From Methylovulum psychrotolerans (GTDB taxonomy: Bacteria > Pseudomonadota > Gammaproteobacteria > Methylococcales > Methylomonadaceae): 64,000 bases of DNA. The DNA lies in assembly GCF_002923755.1 (NCBI RefSeq), contig NZ_PGFZ01000002.1, positions 1 through 64,000 of the forward strand, given 5' to 3'. Below, one piece after another: positions 1 to 9,066 of this stretch (the first letter of the stretch is position 1; every line of letters starts with the position of its first letter). A program made the position numbers and the translations under genes. The notes under the pieces were generated by a model that did not search any database, had not been told where the DNA came from, and saw only the letters and a list, made by a program, of their open reading frames with translations.

Positions 1-131
1 TTTGGCACTTGGCAAACCGTGTCATCCGCAAGCTGCTTGCCCATACCGTAGGGGTGTTTCTGAATTGTTGCCTGGGCCGCCACCAACCCCTCCAATTTGA
101 GGGGTTGGTACAAATCTAAAAAGTCGAGCAT
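1..131 (-). CDS. Unknown protein, N-terminal fragment cut by window edge
   Basis: An open frame reads leftwards from an ATG at 131 to the window edge, giving 43 residues that start MLDFLDLYQPLKLEGLV. I do not recognise the family. No clear ribosome binding site precedes the ATG, although the upstream 60 bases are AT-rich and could hold a promoter. The frame also contains a perfect hairpin (82-109), which is unusual for coding DNA. It may be the start of a transposase or simply an open stretch. Confidence 0.3.
   Translation of the reverse strand, partial: MLDFLDLYQPLKLEGLVAAQATIQKHPYGMGKQLADDTVCQVP
82..109. repeat. Perfect 11-bp hairpin with 6-base loop
   Basis: The arms accaacccctc and gaggggttggt are exact reverse complements around the loop caattt. 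It lies inside the possible reading frame at the window edge. It could be a dispersed palindromic repeat or an insertion-sequence end. No T-run follows on either strand, so a terminator is unlikely. Confidence 0.6.
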
Positions 132-232
132 ATCGTAACTATATGTTATATATGGTAAAAAACCATGATAAAGCAATTCTAAAGGATCTCAATTTGATAA
201 GCTAGGAGAAAGTAGGCGGAGAGTAGGGGATA

Positions 233-886
233 TTACGGTGCGGTTTGGGGGCAAATGTGGCTGTCGCCGCGCACCTGCGCCATGACGCTGCCTGCGGTTA
301 ATTTGAATGTGGGGGACAGGTCAAATCCTGCTTGTTGCAGGCCTTTCGCCGTCCATTTATTGCAGGTATTGAAGAGATGGTAAGTGCCTACGCCTTCGTA
401 AAATTGGCTGTCGCCATAAATGCCTTGCTTGAGCGGTTGTACCCGCCCTTGTGGGTCTTTAGCGAAACTGGCGGCGATAAAGTCAAGCAGTGCCGTGTAA
501 TTGCGCTCACTGAGGCAAAAGCTGGCCTGTTCGCTGTTGGCAAAATAGCGGCGGACGTTGCGCGGTACGGCTACGACATGGAGAATGGCCCCAGATGACC
601 AAAACATCGCCCTTAAGGTCAGCCCCGTGGTGATTTCCTGGGCTTGGTAAAAGCCTTTGTCACCCCAGCCAATTTCTAAGAACGGGGTATCGGTAAAACG
701 GGTTTTTAGGGCAGGGATACGCGCTTGGAGAGCGTCGGCGGGGACGACAAAGCCGGTATGCCAACCGTGGCTGACGACGTAGACGGTCGTGCTGCTTTGG
801 GCTTGGTCGGCTAATGGAGCGGGTGCGTAGGGCTGTGCGGCACAGGCGGTTATTAAGTGTAGTGCGGCTAGAAAGAATAGCTTCAT
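233..886 (-). CDS. DUF2459 / TIGR02117 family lipoprotein
   Basis: A 217-residue protein with a short hydrophobic signal ending in a lipobox-like LITAC, so it is probably an envelope lipoprotein. The mature part matches my recollection of the DUF2459 (TIGR02117) family. It has the early block VSHGWHTGFVVP, the segment IGWGDKGFY, and the late block TCNKWTAKGLQQAGF with a conserved Asn-Cys-Asn. These His and Cys positions suggest an enzyme-like fold, but the function is unknown. The ATG at 886 is preceded by only a weak ribosome binding site. It is followed on the same strand by nothing in this window except the edge fragment. Confidence 0.75.
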   Translation of the reverse strand: MKLFFLAALHLITACAAQPYAPAPLADQAQSSTTVYVVSHGWHTGFVVPADALQARIPALKTRFTDTPFLEIGWGDKGFYQAQEITTGLTLRAMFWSSGAILHVVAVPRNVRRYFANSEQASFCLSERNYTALLDFIAASFAKDPQGRVQPLKQGIYGDSQFYEGVGTYHLFNTCNKWTAKGLQQAGFDLSPTFKLTAGSVMAQVRGDSHICPQTAP

Positions 887-978
887 GGGCTGATTTGGTC
901 ACTAGCTTGGTTGTGGCATTAGTATAGCAATTGCCTGCTTAAGTTAGGCGGTATTAGTAAATCCTGAACCGCCTAAAA

Positions 979-1008
979 GGCGGATGCCGCCAGTTGCCGA
1001 CATCCGCC
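979..1008 (-). terminator. Hairpin terminator after the carbonic anhydrase gene
   Basis: Arms ggcggatg (979-986) and catccgcc (1001-1008) pair perfectly. Read on the minus strand they are followed by a short TTTT. The position, just past the stop of the leftward carbonic anhydrase gene at 1016, fits a Rho-independent terminator. Confidence 0.6.
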
Positions 1009-1015
1009 TAAGCCC

Positions 1016-1804
1016 TTAAGGTAAAATGTCCACTATGCGGCCATTTAATGCTTGGGGTAGCCTGGCGTTATTGATATACAGAGCTTCAAATTCGGCGATT
1101 TGGGCGCTGGACACGGTAATGGGGGCGCGGGCGACCGACCAATCGACACCTTCGGTACACGGCGGTGTGGTTAATGAACCGGCATAGGAGTAAAACTTTC
1201 TGCTGGGCGATAACAGCCCGTTGGGGTCTAAAGTGACTCCAACGGGGGTGTTGGTGTTGCCTGCAATGCTTGGCGCATTATCCAAGATTTTTTGGAATTC
1301 TGGGTTTTCTGCGCCCGCTTTGATCATGACACCCAGTACGGCCAGCTTGCCGCTAGGTGTGGAGTGGACAAAATGCAGTTCCAGCGGAAAAGTCTTCCCG
1401 TTCAGGGTATGCTCGCTGGGGGCGTGGAAGTGGAATTGCAGCAACTGATAATTTTCTTTGCCGATCAACAAGGCATTCGGGTTTGCGGTTATCGGCATGT
1501 TTACCTTGATGGTATGGCCGTTATTGCTGACCGAAAGCGGTACTGATGCGTACAGCGGATTTAGGTGGTTTAAGGAAGCCTTGGCGGCAGGTACGCTGAT
1601 GTCGACAGGCGATTGCTTTTGGCCTAAGCCGCATTCGGCAAAAGGATACAAGGCCGGAATGGGGGCAGTGGGGTCGGTGTTTTCTAATGCGCCCCAGTCG
1701 GCTTGTTCGTCATAAGTCCAATGCGGGTCGGCGGCATGGCTGGCGGCGGCAGTGGCGATCATGCCGATGAATGCGGCGTATTGCAGACGCTTGATAATAG
1801 TCAT
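1016..1804 (-). CDS. Alpha-class carbonic anhydrase, periplasmic
   Basis: A 262-residue zinc enzyme interconverting CO2 and bicarbonate. Residues about 1-26 form a signal peptide ending ASHA, placing it in the periplasm. Alpha-class marks are visible: KQSPVDI near the N-terminus, the zinc ligands in LLQFHFHAPSEH (two His) and ELHFVHS (third His), and SLTTPPCTEGVDW near the C-terminus. I chose the ATG at 1804 because AGAAGGGG lies 9 bases upstream. A TTG at 1828 would extend the frame into the preceding gene and spoil the signal peptide. It sits 17 bases after a small secreted protein gene and is probably co-transcribed with it. Confidence 0.92.
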   Translation of the reverse strand: MTIIKRLQYAAFIGMIATAAASHAADPHWTYDEQADWGALENTDPTAPIPALYPFAECGLGQKQSPVDISVPAAKASLNHLNPLYASVPLSVSNNGHTIKVNMPITANPNALLIGKENYQLLQFHFHAPSEHTLNGKTFPLELHFVHSTPSGKLAVLGVMIKAGAENPEFQKILDNAPSIAGNTNTPVGVTLDPNGLLSPSRKFYSYAGSLTTPPCTEGVDWSVARAPITVSSAQIAEFEALYINNARLPQALNGRIVDILP

Positions 1805-1821
1805 GTTGTGTACCCCTTCTG

Positions 1822-2028
1822 TTAGCAAGTGTGTTCGCGGCAGTAGTCCGCAATACTGGGTTTTGGGGCACTGGGGGTGTTAGTGCCGTTTGTTTTGGCT
1901 TTGCCTGCGTCAGGTGTCGGGGTGCTGGTGGGGGCTGGTGCTGGTGCTGGTGTGGCCGGAGTCTCGGCTGCGGCTGCATAAGTTGACAATGTGCATAAAA
2001 TAATGCCGATCAATATGCTTGTTTTCAT
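1822..2028 (-). CDS. Small secreted Ala/Pro/Thr-rich protein
   Basis: A 68-residue protein starting MKTSILIGIILCTLSTYA, a clean signal peptide that ends AAAAE. The mature part is a low-complexity Ala-Pro-Thr stretch followed by a short tail ending YCREHTC. The start at 2028 has a good purine-rich ribosome binding site (GGAGAAGAAGAG). It lies directly upstream of the carbonic anhydrase gene with an 17-base gap, so the two probably form one transcript. I do not recognise a family. The two C-terminal Cys and one His could bind metal, but that is a guess. Confidence 0.65.
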   Translation of the reverse strand: MKTSILIGIILCTLSTYAAAAETPATPAPAPAPTSTPTPDAGKAKTNGTNTPSAPKPSIADYCREHTC

Positions 2029-2342
2029 AATCTCTTCTTCTCCTAGTGGATGTTGTGCTTCAGGCCAAGCGGTGTAAAGCGACATATCTCGCTCTTGTGC
2101 CGTTGTCTTAACCTTGCGGGTGGTTTTGTGCAATATCGGCAAACGCTGTGGAGGGGTTTGCATTGTGCACAGTGCGGATTATAGGTGTTGGTTTGCTGGC
2201 AAGGTAGTGAATACCTCACTATTTTAAAAATAAATTTGCAATTTCTATCGCTAAAGGTAGGTAGAATACAGTTTTTGGTTGTATCGCCAGAAAAGTAGCT
2301 GAAAGTAGCGGTTACGGTCACCCCGTAATGCGTCAACTCCTA

Positions 2343-2348
2343 TATAAT
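2343..2348 (+). promoter_or_regulatory. Candidate -10 element for the flippase gene; 2029-2380 holds no gene
   Basis: A consensus TATAAT lies 33 bases before the flippase start codon. No good -35 hexamer is present at normal spacing. The rest of the 2029-2380 gap is AT-rich and separates two divergent transcription units. I see no convincing gene in it. Confidence 0.4.
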
Positions 2349-2380
2349 CGCGCCTCCCTTTTTGCAATCACATCCTCGCC

Positions 2381-3856
2381 ATGGGTATCTTAAAAAAACT
2401 CGCCTCACAAACTGCCATCTACGGGCTTAGCAGTATTTTCGCCCGATTTTTAAATTATCTGCTGGTACCGCTGCTAACTTATTCGTTTTCGGCGCAAGAG
2501 TATGGGGTGGTGTCGGAGTTTTATGCCTATTCGGGTTTTTTGTCGGTGTTGTTGCTGGGCGGTTTTGAGACGGGTTATTTTCGGTTTCGCGATAAGGCGA
2601 ACCCACGCCATGACACGGCGTATTCAACGGCGTTATGGTTTGTCCTGCTGGTCAACGGACTGTTTTTTCTGGGCGTGTTTTTTGCCGACCAGACCGCAGC
2701 GACTGCACTGAATTACGCTAGCCATCCTGAGTATGTGTTGTGGTTCGGGTTGATTTTGGCCTTGGATGCGTTGGCGGCGTTGCCGTTTGCCCGGCTCCGT
2801 GCCGAAGAGCGGGCGTTTAGGTTTGCGTTTATCAAGCTGCTGGAAATTGCCGTAACGGTGGGTTTGACGGTGTTTTTTATCGTCTACTGCCCCAAGCTGT
2901 ACGCACATAACCCGCCGCCTTGGCTGGTCTATGTGTACAGCCCGCATATCGGTCTGGGTTATGTGTTTATCGCTAATTTGCTGGCCAGTGCCTGTAAGGC
3001 GTTATTGTTGTTGCCGCAATTGGCGGGGCTGGTGTGGGGGTTTGACCACCGTTTGTTTGCGCGGATGTGGCGGTATTCCGCGCCGATGATGGTGATCGGC
3101 TTCGCGGGCATTATTAACGAAATGCTCGACCGCGCCTTGTTAAAATATTTATTGCCCTACGATTACGCCACTAATATGCAGATGCTGGGCGTGTACAGTG
3201 CCTGTTACAAGCTGTCTGTCCTGATGTCGCTGTTTATCCAAGCGTTCCGCTATGCCGCCGAACCGTTCTTTTTTGCCTATGCCGACAAAAATGATGCGCG
3301 TGATGTGTATGCCAAAGTGCTGAAGTTTTTTGTCATTTTTTGTGTGGCGATTTTTCTGCTGGTGACGCTGTATTTAGATTTTTTCCAATATTTTATGGGT
3401 GCGGAATTCCGCACGGGCTTAGGGGTGGTGCCTATTTTATTGTTGGCGAATTTATTTTTAGGCATTTATGTCAATCTGTCGATTTGGTACAAACTGACTG
3501 ACCGCACCTTAATGGGCGCGTGGGTATCTATAAGTGGGGCGGCATTGACTATCGGCCTGAATGTCTGGTGGATTCCCTTATTCGGTTATATGGGGTCGGC
3601 ATGGGCGACTTTGGCCTGTTATGCCAGTATGGCAGCGGTGTCTTATCTGTTGGGGCGGCGGTTTTATCCGGTCGCTTATCCATTGGTGCGGATTTTGGGC
3701 TATATCCTGTTAGGTATCGGCCTATCGGTTACCCAAGCTTATTTGCAGCCGTATTGGGCTTGGCCGAGCTGGCTATTGGCTTCGGCGTTAATGGGCGAAT
3801 ATTTGTTGGTGGTGGCGTTATTGGAGCAATCTCCGCTGCGCCGGGGCAAACGCTAG
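2381..3856 (+). CDS. Wzx-like oligosaccharide/polysaccharide flippase
   Basis: A 491-residue polytopic membrane protein with about 12-14 hydrophobic segments and a start MGILKKLASQTAIYGLSSI typical of Wzx/RfbX-type flippases in the MOP superfamily. Such proteins flip lipid-linked glycans across the inner membrane for O-antigen or exopolysaccharide assembly. Charged residues recur between helices (for example FRDKANPRHD and RLRAEERAFR), as in the family. No glycosyltransferase is adjacent, so the substrate cannot be inferred. An AI-2E family gene follows 82 bases downstream on the same strand. Confidence 0.85.
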   Translation: MGILKKLASQTAIYGLSSIFARFLNYLLVPLLTYSFSAQEYGVVSEFYAYSGFLSVLLLGGFETGYFRFRDKANPRHDTAYSTALWFVLLVNGLFFLGVFFADQTAATALNYASHPEYVLWFGLILALDALAALPFARLRAEERAFRFAFIKLLEIAVTVGLTVFFIVYCPKLYAHNPPPWLVYVYSPHIGLGYVFIANLLASACKALLLLPQLAGLVWGFDHRLFARMWRYSAPMMVIGFAGIINEMLDRALLKYLLPYDYATNMQMLGVYSACYKLSVLMSLFIQAFRYAAEPFFFAYADKNDARDVYAKVLKFFVIFCVAIFLLVTLYLDFFQYFMGAEFRTGLGVVPILLLANLFLGIYVNLSIWYKLTDRTLMGAWVSISGAALTIGLNVWWIPLFGYMGSAWATLACYASMAAVSYLLGRRFYPVAYPLVRILGYILLGIGLSVTQAYLQPYWAWPSWLLASALMGEYLLVVALLEQSPLRRGKR

Positions 3857-3938
3857 CCGCCACTTTCTGTAGACAGTGTGTTTTCGGTGGGGCTTCGGTG
3901 TTAGAATGCCGCACCGTTTTCATCATCCTGTATCTGTC

Positions 3939-4991
3939 ATGACCGATTCACTGCAAACACGGGCGCGTTTAACTGCCGTCGCTATCCTTTTATTATTAGG
4001 GGGCTGGGTTGTCCAAGGCTTTCTGCCTTTATTGGGGTGGGCGGTGGTGCTGGCCATCAGCACTTGGCCGATTTACCGCCGCTTACTGCTCAGTAAAGAA
4101 CGCCATGGCAGTATCACTTGGGGGGCGGTAGGCCTGACCTTGCTGATTGGGGCGATGATTCTGGTGCCGCTCAGTTATGCCTTGGTTAAACTGTTCGCGG
4201 AAACGAATGCGCTGGGGCAATGGTTGTTGGTGGTGCAAAAGACTGGCATTCCGCCGCCTGATTGGTTGATAAAATTGCCTATGATGAGCGAGTCGGCGCA
4301 AGAATTTTGGCAAAAATCCTTGGGTAGCCGGGAGGCGGCCAATAGTACCTTGCACTGGCTGAGCACTAGCGGGGCGTTGGGCTATACCAAAAATTTCGCC
4401 GGTCACCTGATACAACGCTTGATGAGTTTTTTTGTCATTTTGTTGGTGTTGCTGTTTGTCTACCAGCATGGCGATACCCTAAGCCGCCAAGTCTTAGCCA
4501 GTGGCCGGCGGATTTTCGGTGATGTTGGCGAGCGTTATCTGCGCCACGCCGCCGCCGCCGTGCGCGGTACGGTCAACGGCATGATGCTGATCGGTATCGC
4601 CAAAGGTATTTTGATGGGTGTGGGCTACCATTTTGCGGGGCTGGGGCATCCGGCGATGTTGGGGGCTTTGACTGGCATTTTTGCGATGATCCCGTTTGCC
4701 GCCAAGCTGATTTTTGGCGCGTGTTCTTTGGTGTTGGCGGCAGAAAGCCATTTCACCGCCGCCATTGCCCTGTTCAGTTACGGCATGGTGCTGACCTTAA
4801 TTGCCGATAATTATGTGCGTCCGGTGCTGATCGGCAATGCGGTCAAGCTGCCGTTTATCTGGACGTTGCTGGGGATTTTTGGCGGCATGGAAGCATGGGG
4901 GTTGCTGGGGTTGTTTTTAGGCCCCACGCTGATGGCGGTTTTGATGTCGGTGTGGCGCGATTGGCTTGAGGATTTGGAAAAGGTGGAATAA
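3939..4991 (+). CDS. AI-2E family (YdiK/PerM-type) transporter
   Basis: A 350-residue integral membrane protein of the AI-2E transporter family (PF01594). The N-terminal pair of helices, the central soluble helical region and the C-terminal helix cluster with LIADNYVRPVLIGN and GLLGLFLGPTLMAV match the family layout and its usual length of about 350. Members have been linked to export of signalling molecules and to cation/proton antiport. The substrate here is unknown. I chose the ATG at 3939 (MTDSLQTRARL). An upstream in-frame start at 3876 would add 21 residues unlike the family. Confidence 0.85.
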   Translation: MTDSLQTRARLTAVAILLLLGGWVVQGFLPLLGWAVVLAISTWPIYRRLLLSKERHGSITWGAVGLTLLIGAMILVPLSYALVKLFAETNALGQWLLVVQKTGIPPPDWLIKLPMMSESAQEFWQKSLGSREAANSTLHWLSTSGALGYTKNFAGHLIQRLMSFFVILLVLLFVYQHGDTLSRQVLASGRRIFGDVGERYLRHAAAAVRGTVNGMMLIGIAKGILMGVGYHFAGLGHPAMLGALTGIFAMIPFAAKLIFGACSLVLAAESHFTAAIALFSYGMVLTLIADNYVRPVLIGNAVKLPFIWTLLGIFGGMEAWGLLGLFLGPTLMAVLMSVWRDWLEDLEKVE

Positions 4992-5036
4992 ATTAACGGT
5001 AACTGCCTGCCTTCACTATGCTATAAAAAAGCCCCG

Positions 5037-5204
5037 TATTGTGTTTTGAGGTCTTTTTTAAAATACACGAAAATACGATGGCCATTAATAAACCTTTCAT
5101 TCCGGCATACCTTCAGGGGCATAAAGGAATTGCCGGAATGACGGATATTTTAAGGGCGTTAAAACATTTAATGCCTTATTTGGCTATGTCCTCAAAACAC
5201 AATA
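5037..5204. repeat. MITE-like element: 15-bp inverted ends around an inner hairpin
   Basis: The ends tattgtgttttgagg (5037-5051) and cctcaaaacacaata (5190-5204) are perfect inverted repeats. Inside, cattccggca (5098-5107) pairs perfectly with tgccggaatg (5131-5140). The 168-bp total and nested symmetry resemble a non-autonomous mobile element or a REP-type repeat. No target-site duplication is obvious. The rest of the 4992-5495 gap is AT-rich leader DNA of the RTX gene without a supportable gene. Confidence 0.6.
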
Positions 5205-5495
5205 TGAGCATTACTATCAATTAGATAGGTTTGTCGTGGCCGATCCTGTCAGGTTACGCTAGTGCTTTTATGCCCTGTAAGTAAATCCGACCTGCGGCTC
5301 CTGCTGATTGTCCCATTTGCCACGCCCATATCCTGCCTCATTTTCAACAGAAACTCAACACTAAATCAGCATAATATAAACACCTAAAATGTTTAAGTTT
5401 AACTAAAAATCCTATGGATATTGAATAAGACTTGGTATAAGCTCTAGGTTTTTGCAAGCAGGTTTTTCTGGCAATCCAACCTAAGGTGGCACACA

Positions 5496-8400
5496 ATGGC
5501 AACGTATAATGGCGACAATAACGACAATTTTTATGACGGCACGGCGCAGGATGACTTTATCTACGGCTATGGCGGCAATGACTCGTTGTGGGGCAATGAT
5601 GGTAACGACACTATCAATGGCGGCACGGGCGATGACACCTTAGGGGGCATGGGTGGCAATGACACCTACCTGATTGCCAAAAACGATGGCATGGACGATA
5701 TTTATGATAATGGTGGCGTGGATGTGGTCAAATTCACCGATTTAGCCTCCACCGGCATCACCCAGGTCAGCCGAGTGGCGGGCTTGGATTTGCAGCTAAA
5801 TTATGGCGGCAACAGCCAACTGTACTTCTGGAATTATTTTGAGTCGGCGGACTACCACATCGAACAGTTCCAGTTCAGTGACGGGGTGGTGTGGGGCTGG
5901 GCGGACATCAAGGCGCACATCAGCCAGGCCGGCACCAGCGGCAATGACGGGCTGTACGGCTATGACGACAGCGACGACCACCTGAGCGGTTTGGCGGGCA
6001 ATGACTGGCTGTTTGGCTATGCTGGCAACGACACCCTCAATGGCGGCACGGGCAATGACTACCTGGAAGGCGGGCAGGGCAACGACACCTATCTGTTCGC
6101 TAAAAATGATGGCGCGGATACGCTGTATGATGAAGGCGGCGCCGATGTGGTCAAGTTCACTGATGTTACCGCCAGCGGCATCACCCAGATTAGCCGCATC
6201 ACTTACAACAGCACCGCCAGTTTGCAACTGAACTATAGCAGCGGCCAACTGACCATCCAAGGTTATTTTGACTCGGCGGACAACCGTATCGAGCAATTCC
6301 AATTCAGTGACGGCACGGTCTGGGGCTGGACGGAGATTAAAGCCAAAGTTTTGCAAGGCACGGCGGGCAATGACTGGCTGTACGGTTATGACGACAGCGA
6401 CGACACCCTGAACGGCTTGGCAGGCAATGACTACCTGTCTGGCGGTCAGGGTAACGACACCCTCAATGGCGGCTCCGGCAATGATACCCTGTATGGCGGG
6501 CTGGGCAACGACACTTATCTGTTCGCCAAAAATGATGGCGCGGACACGCTGTATGATGAAGGCGGCGCCGATGTGGTCAAGTTCACCGATGTGGCGGCCA
6601 GCGGTGTCACCCAAGTCAGCCGCACCAACTATAACGGCAATGATTTGCTGCTCTCATATAGCGGCAGCCAGCTGACCGTGTACAGTTACTTCGCCTCGGC
6701 GAACACCCGCATCGAGCAGATCCAGTTCAGCGACGGCACGGTGTGGGGCTGGACGGACATCACGGCGAAATTTTTGCACGCGACCTCCGGCAATGACACT
6801 TTATATGGCTTTGACGGCGGCGATGACACCCTGAACGGTCTGGCCGGCAATGACACCCTGTATGGCTATGGCGGCAATGACACCCTCAATGGCGGCACGG
6901 GCAATGACTATCTGAATGGCGGGTCGGGCAATGACACTTATTTGTTCGCCAAAAACGATGGGGTAGACACGCTTTATGATGAATCCGGCACCGACACCGT
7001 CAAGTTCACCAACCTGCTGGCCACCGACATCAGTGTCAGCCGGATTGATTATAACGGCTACTACCCTGGCAACACTTTGTTATTGACCTACAGCGGTGGC
7101 CAATTGACCGTCGAATATTATTTTTATTCAACCAACAACCGCATCGGGCAGTTCCAGTTCAGCGACGGCACGGTGTGGGGCTGGGCGGACATCAAGGCGC
7201 ACATCAGCCTGACCGGCACTAGCGGCGATGACCAACTGTACGGCTATGACGACAGCAACGACACTCTCAACGGTTTGGCGGGCAATGACACCCTCTATGG
7301 CTATGTCGGCAATGACACCCTCAATGGCGGCACGGGCAATGACACTCTGATCGGCGGGTCGGGCAATGACACTTATTTATTCGCCAAAAACGACGGGGCG
7401 GACACGCTTTATGATGAATCCGGCACCGACACCATCAAGTTTACCAACCTGCTGGCCACCGACATCAGCCAAGTCAGCCGTATCGGTTACGATGGCAGCG
7501 GTTTGTTGCTGGCCTATAGCGGCGGCCAATTGACCGTCCACAACTGCTTTAGCTCAACTGCCGCCCTTATCGAGCAATTCCAGTTCAGTGACGGCACCGT
7601 GTGGAGTTGGGCGGACATCAAGGCCAAAGCCTTGCAAGGCACAGCGGGCAACGACACCTTATATGGTTATAACGACAGCAACGACACGCTGAATGGTTTG
7701 GCAGGCAATGACATTCTCTATGGCTATGCCGGCGATGACAGCCTCAATGGCGGTACGGGCAACGATGTCTTGGTCGGTGGTACCGGCAATGACAGCTATT
7801 GGCTGGACAGTGCCGCCGATAAGGTCTTGGAATACGGCGGTGATGGGATAGACAGCGTCTACAGCTCGGTGGGTTGGCGGTTATCGGCCAATGTCGAAAA
7901 CCTGACCTTATTGGCGGGCGCGGCGTTTGCGGTCGGCAATGGTTTGGACAATACCCTGACCGGCAATGCCGCCAATAATATCCTGCAAGGCGGTGACGGC
8001 AACGACAGCCTTAACGGCGGTGACGGCAACGATAACCTGCGCGGCGATGGCGGCAACGACATCCTTAACGGCGGCAATGGCGTGGACATCGCTAACTATG
8101 AGAACGCCAGTGCTGGTGTGGCCGTCAACCTCAGCCTGGCCACGGCGCAAAACACCCTAGGTGCCGGCACCGACACCCTGAGCAACATCGAAATCGTCAA
8201 CGGCAGTGCCTATAACGACACCCTGACGGGGAGCACCGCCAACAATGTCCTTGATGGCGGCGCGGGCAACGACAGCCTCAACGGCGGCGACGGCGACGAT
8301 AGTCTGCGCGGCGATGCGGGCAATGACAGCATCAACGGCGGCAATGGCGTGGACACCGTCCACTACGGGACCGCCACTGCCGGGGTGGTGGTCAACCTAG

Positions 8401-8903
8401 GGTTGACCGGAGCGCAGAACACTGGCGGCGCCGGCATCGACACCCTGAGCAATATCGAAAACCTCAACGGCAGCGCCTACAACGATACCCTGACGGGAAG
8501 CGCCGCCAACAACAGCTTATGGGGCGGGACGGGCAATGACGTGCTTAACGGCGGCCTAGGCAACGATGTCCTGGCAGGCGGCTTAGGCCAAGACCGTTTT
8601 GTCTTTAGCACTGCCTTAGGCCTAGGCAACACCGACACCGTCACTGACTTTACGGTCGCCGATGACACCATTCAACTGGCGCACGGCATCTTCACCGCCT
8701 TAGGCACTGGCACATTGGCCGCCGACCAGTTCAAAATTTTCGGTGCTGGCTCGGTCGAAGACAGTAACGACCACATCCTCTATAACAGCACCTCTGGTGG
8801 CCTGTTTTACGATAGCGATGGCAGCGGCAAGGCGGCGGTGGTGCTGGTCGCCCTGCTCGGTAAGGGGCTGGCGATGACTTCGGCAGATTTTTTAGTAGTT
8901 TAA
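5496..8903 (+). CDS. Large RTX calcium-binding protein, probable type I secretion substrate
   Basis: A 1135-residue acidic, Cys-poor protein without an N-terminal signal peptide. It consists of glycine/aspartate nonapeptides (GGxGxDx) interleaved with a repeated module of about 90 residues. The module runs from NDTYLFAKNDGADTLYDE to FSDGTVWGWADIKA and occurs about five times, starting near residues 55, 197, 338, 479 and 622. It resembles the haemolysin-type calcium-binding related domain (PF06594). The last 350 residues carry more RTX arrays with the NIENLNGSAYNDTLTG linker. The end GLAMTSADFLVV fits a C-terminal type I secretion signal. The ribosome binding site AAGGTGG lies 7 bases before the ATG. 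No secretion genes are in the window. The role could be an S-layer, adhesin or enzyme scaffold. Confidence 0.9.
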   Translation: MATYNGDNNDNFYDGTAQDDFIYGYGGNDSLWGNDGNDTINGGTGDDTLGGMGGNDTYLIAKNDGMDDIYDNGGVDVVKFTDLASTGITQVSRVAGLDLQLNYGGNSQLYFWNYFESADYHIEQFQFSDGVVWGWADIKAHISQAGTSGNDGLYGYDDSDDHLSGLAGNDWLFGYAGNDTLNGGTGNDYLEGGQGNDTYLFAKNDGADTLYDEGGADVVKFTDVTASGITQISRITYNSTASLQLNYSSGQLTIQGYFDSADNRIEQFQFSDGTVWGWTEIKAKVLQGTAGNDWLYGYDDSDDTLNGLAGNDYLSGGQGNDTLNGGSGNDTLYGGLGNDTYLFAKNDGADTLYDEGGADVVKFTDVAASGVTQVSRTNYNGNDLLLSYSGSQLTVYSYFASANTRIEQIQFSDGTVWGWTDITAKFLHATSGNDTLYGFDGGDDTLNGLAGNDTLYGYGGNDTLNGGTGNDYLNGGSGNDTYLFAKNDGVDTLYDESGTDTVKFTNLLATDISVSRIDYNGYYPGNTLLLTYSGGQLTVEYYFYSTNNRIGQFQFSDGTVWGWADIKAHISLTGTSGDDQLYGYDDSNDTLNGLAGNDTLYGYVGNDTLNGGTGNDTLIGGSGNDTYLFAKNDGADTLYDESGTDTIKFTNLLATDISQVSRIGYDGSGLLLAYSGGQLTVHNCFSSTAALIEQFQFSDGTVWSWADIKAKALQGTAGNDTLYGYNDSNDTLNGLAGNDILYGYAGDDSLNGGTGNDVLVGGTGNDSYWLDSAADKVLEYGGDGIDSVYSSVGWRLSANVENLTLLAGAAFAVGNGLDNTLTGNAANNILQGGDGNDSLNGGDGNDNLRGDGGNDILNGGNGVDIANYENASAGVAVNLSLATAQNTLGAGTDTLSNIEIVNGSAYNDTLTGSTANNVLDGGAGNDSLNGGDGDDSLRGDAGNDSINGGNGVDTVHYGTATAGVVVNLGLTGAQNTGGAGIDTLSNIENLNGSAYNDTLTGSAANNSLWGGTGNDVLNGGLGNDVLAGGLGQDRFVFSTALGLGNTDTVTDFTVADDTIQLAHGIFTALGTGTLAADQFKIFGAGSVEDSNDHILYNSTSGGLFYDSDGSGKAAVVLVALLGKGLAMTSADFLVV

Positions 8904-8951
8904 AGGCAAGCTGCCATAACCGTGTGCCTCGCTGTTTGCAATGTAAAGGGG

Positions 8952-9066
8952 CATAAGTGTCTACGCAACTTTTATTAGTCATTGTAAAACTAATGGTTAG
9001 TGCATTTGATAAAAGTGATGATTTTATCAAAATTAAAGGGTTGCAAAATTTGTGTAGATACTTATG
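8952..9066. repeat. AT-rich palindromic element downstream of the RTX gene
   Basis: The ends cataagtgtctac (8952-8964) and gtagatacttatg (9054-9066) are inverted repeats with one mismatch in 13. The next bases, gcaac and gttgc, extend the pairing. An inner perfect hairpin pairs ttgataaaa (9006-9014) with ttttatcaa (9022-9030). It may be a MITE-like element or a structured 3' end of the RTX transcript. Confidence 0.5.

Noticed and set aside
5039-5224. Open frame of 61 codons
   Set aside because: It lies inside the inverted-repeat element, has no ribosome binding site and no recognisable protein features.
5796-6614. Long antisense frame within the RTX gene
   Set aside because: It is the mirror of GC-rich repeated codons. 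Such long antisense frames are normal in RTX genes.
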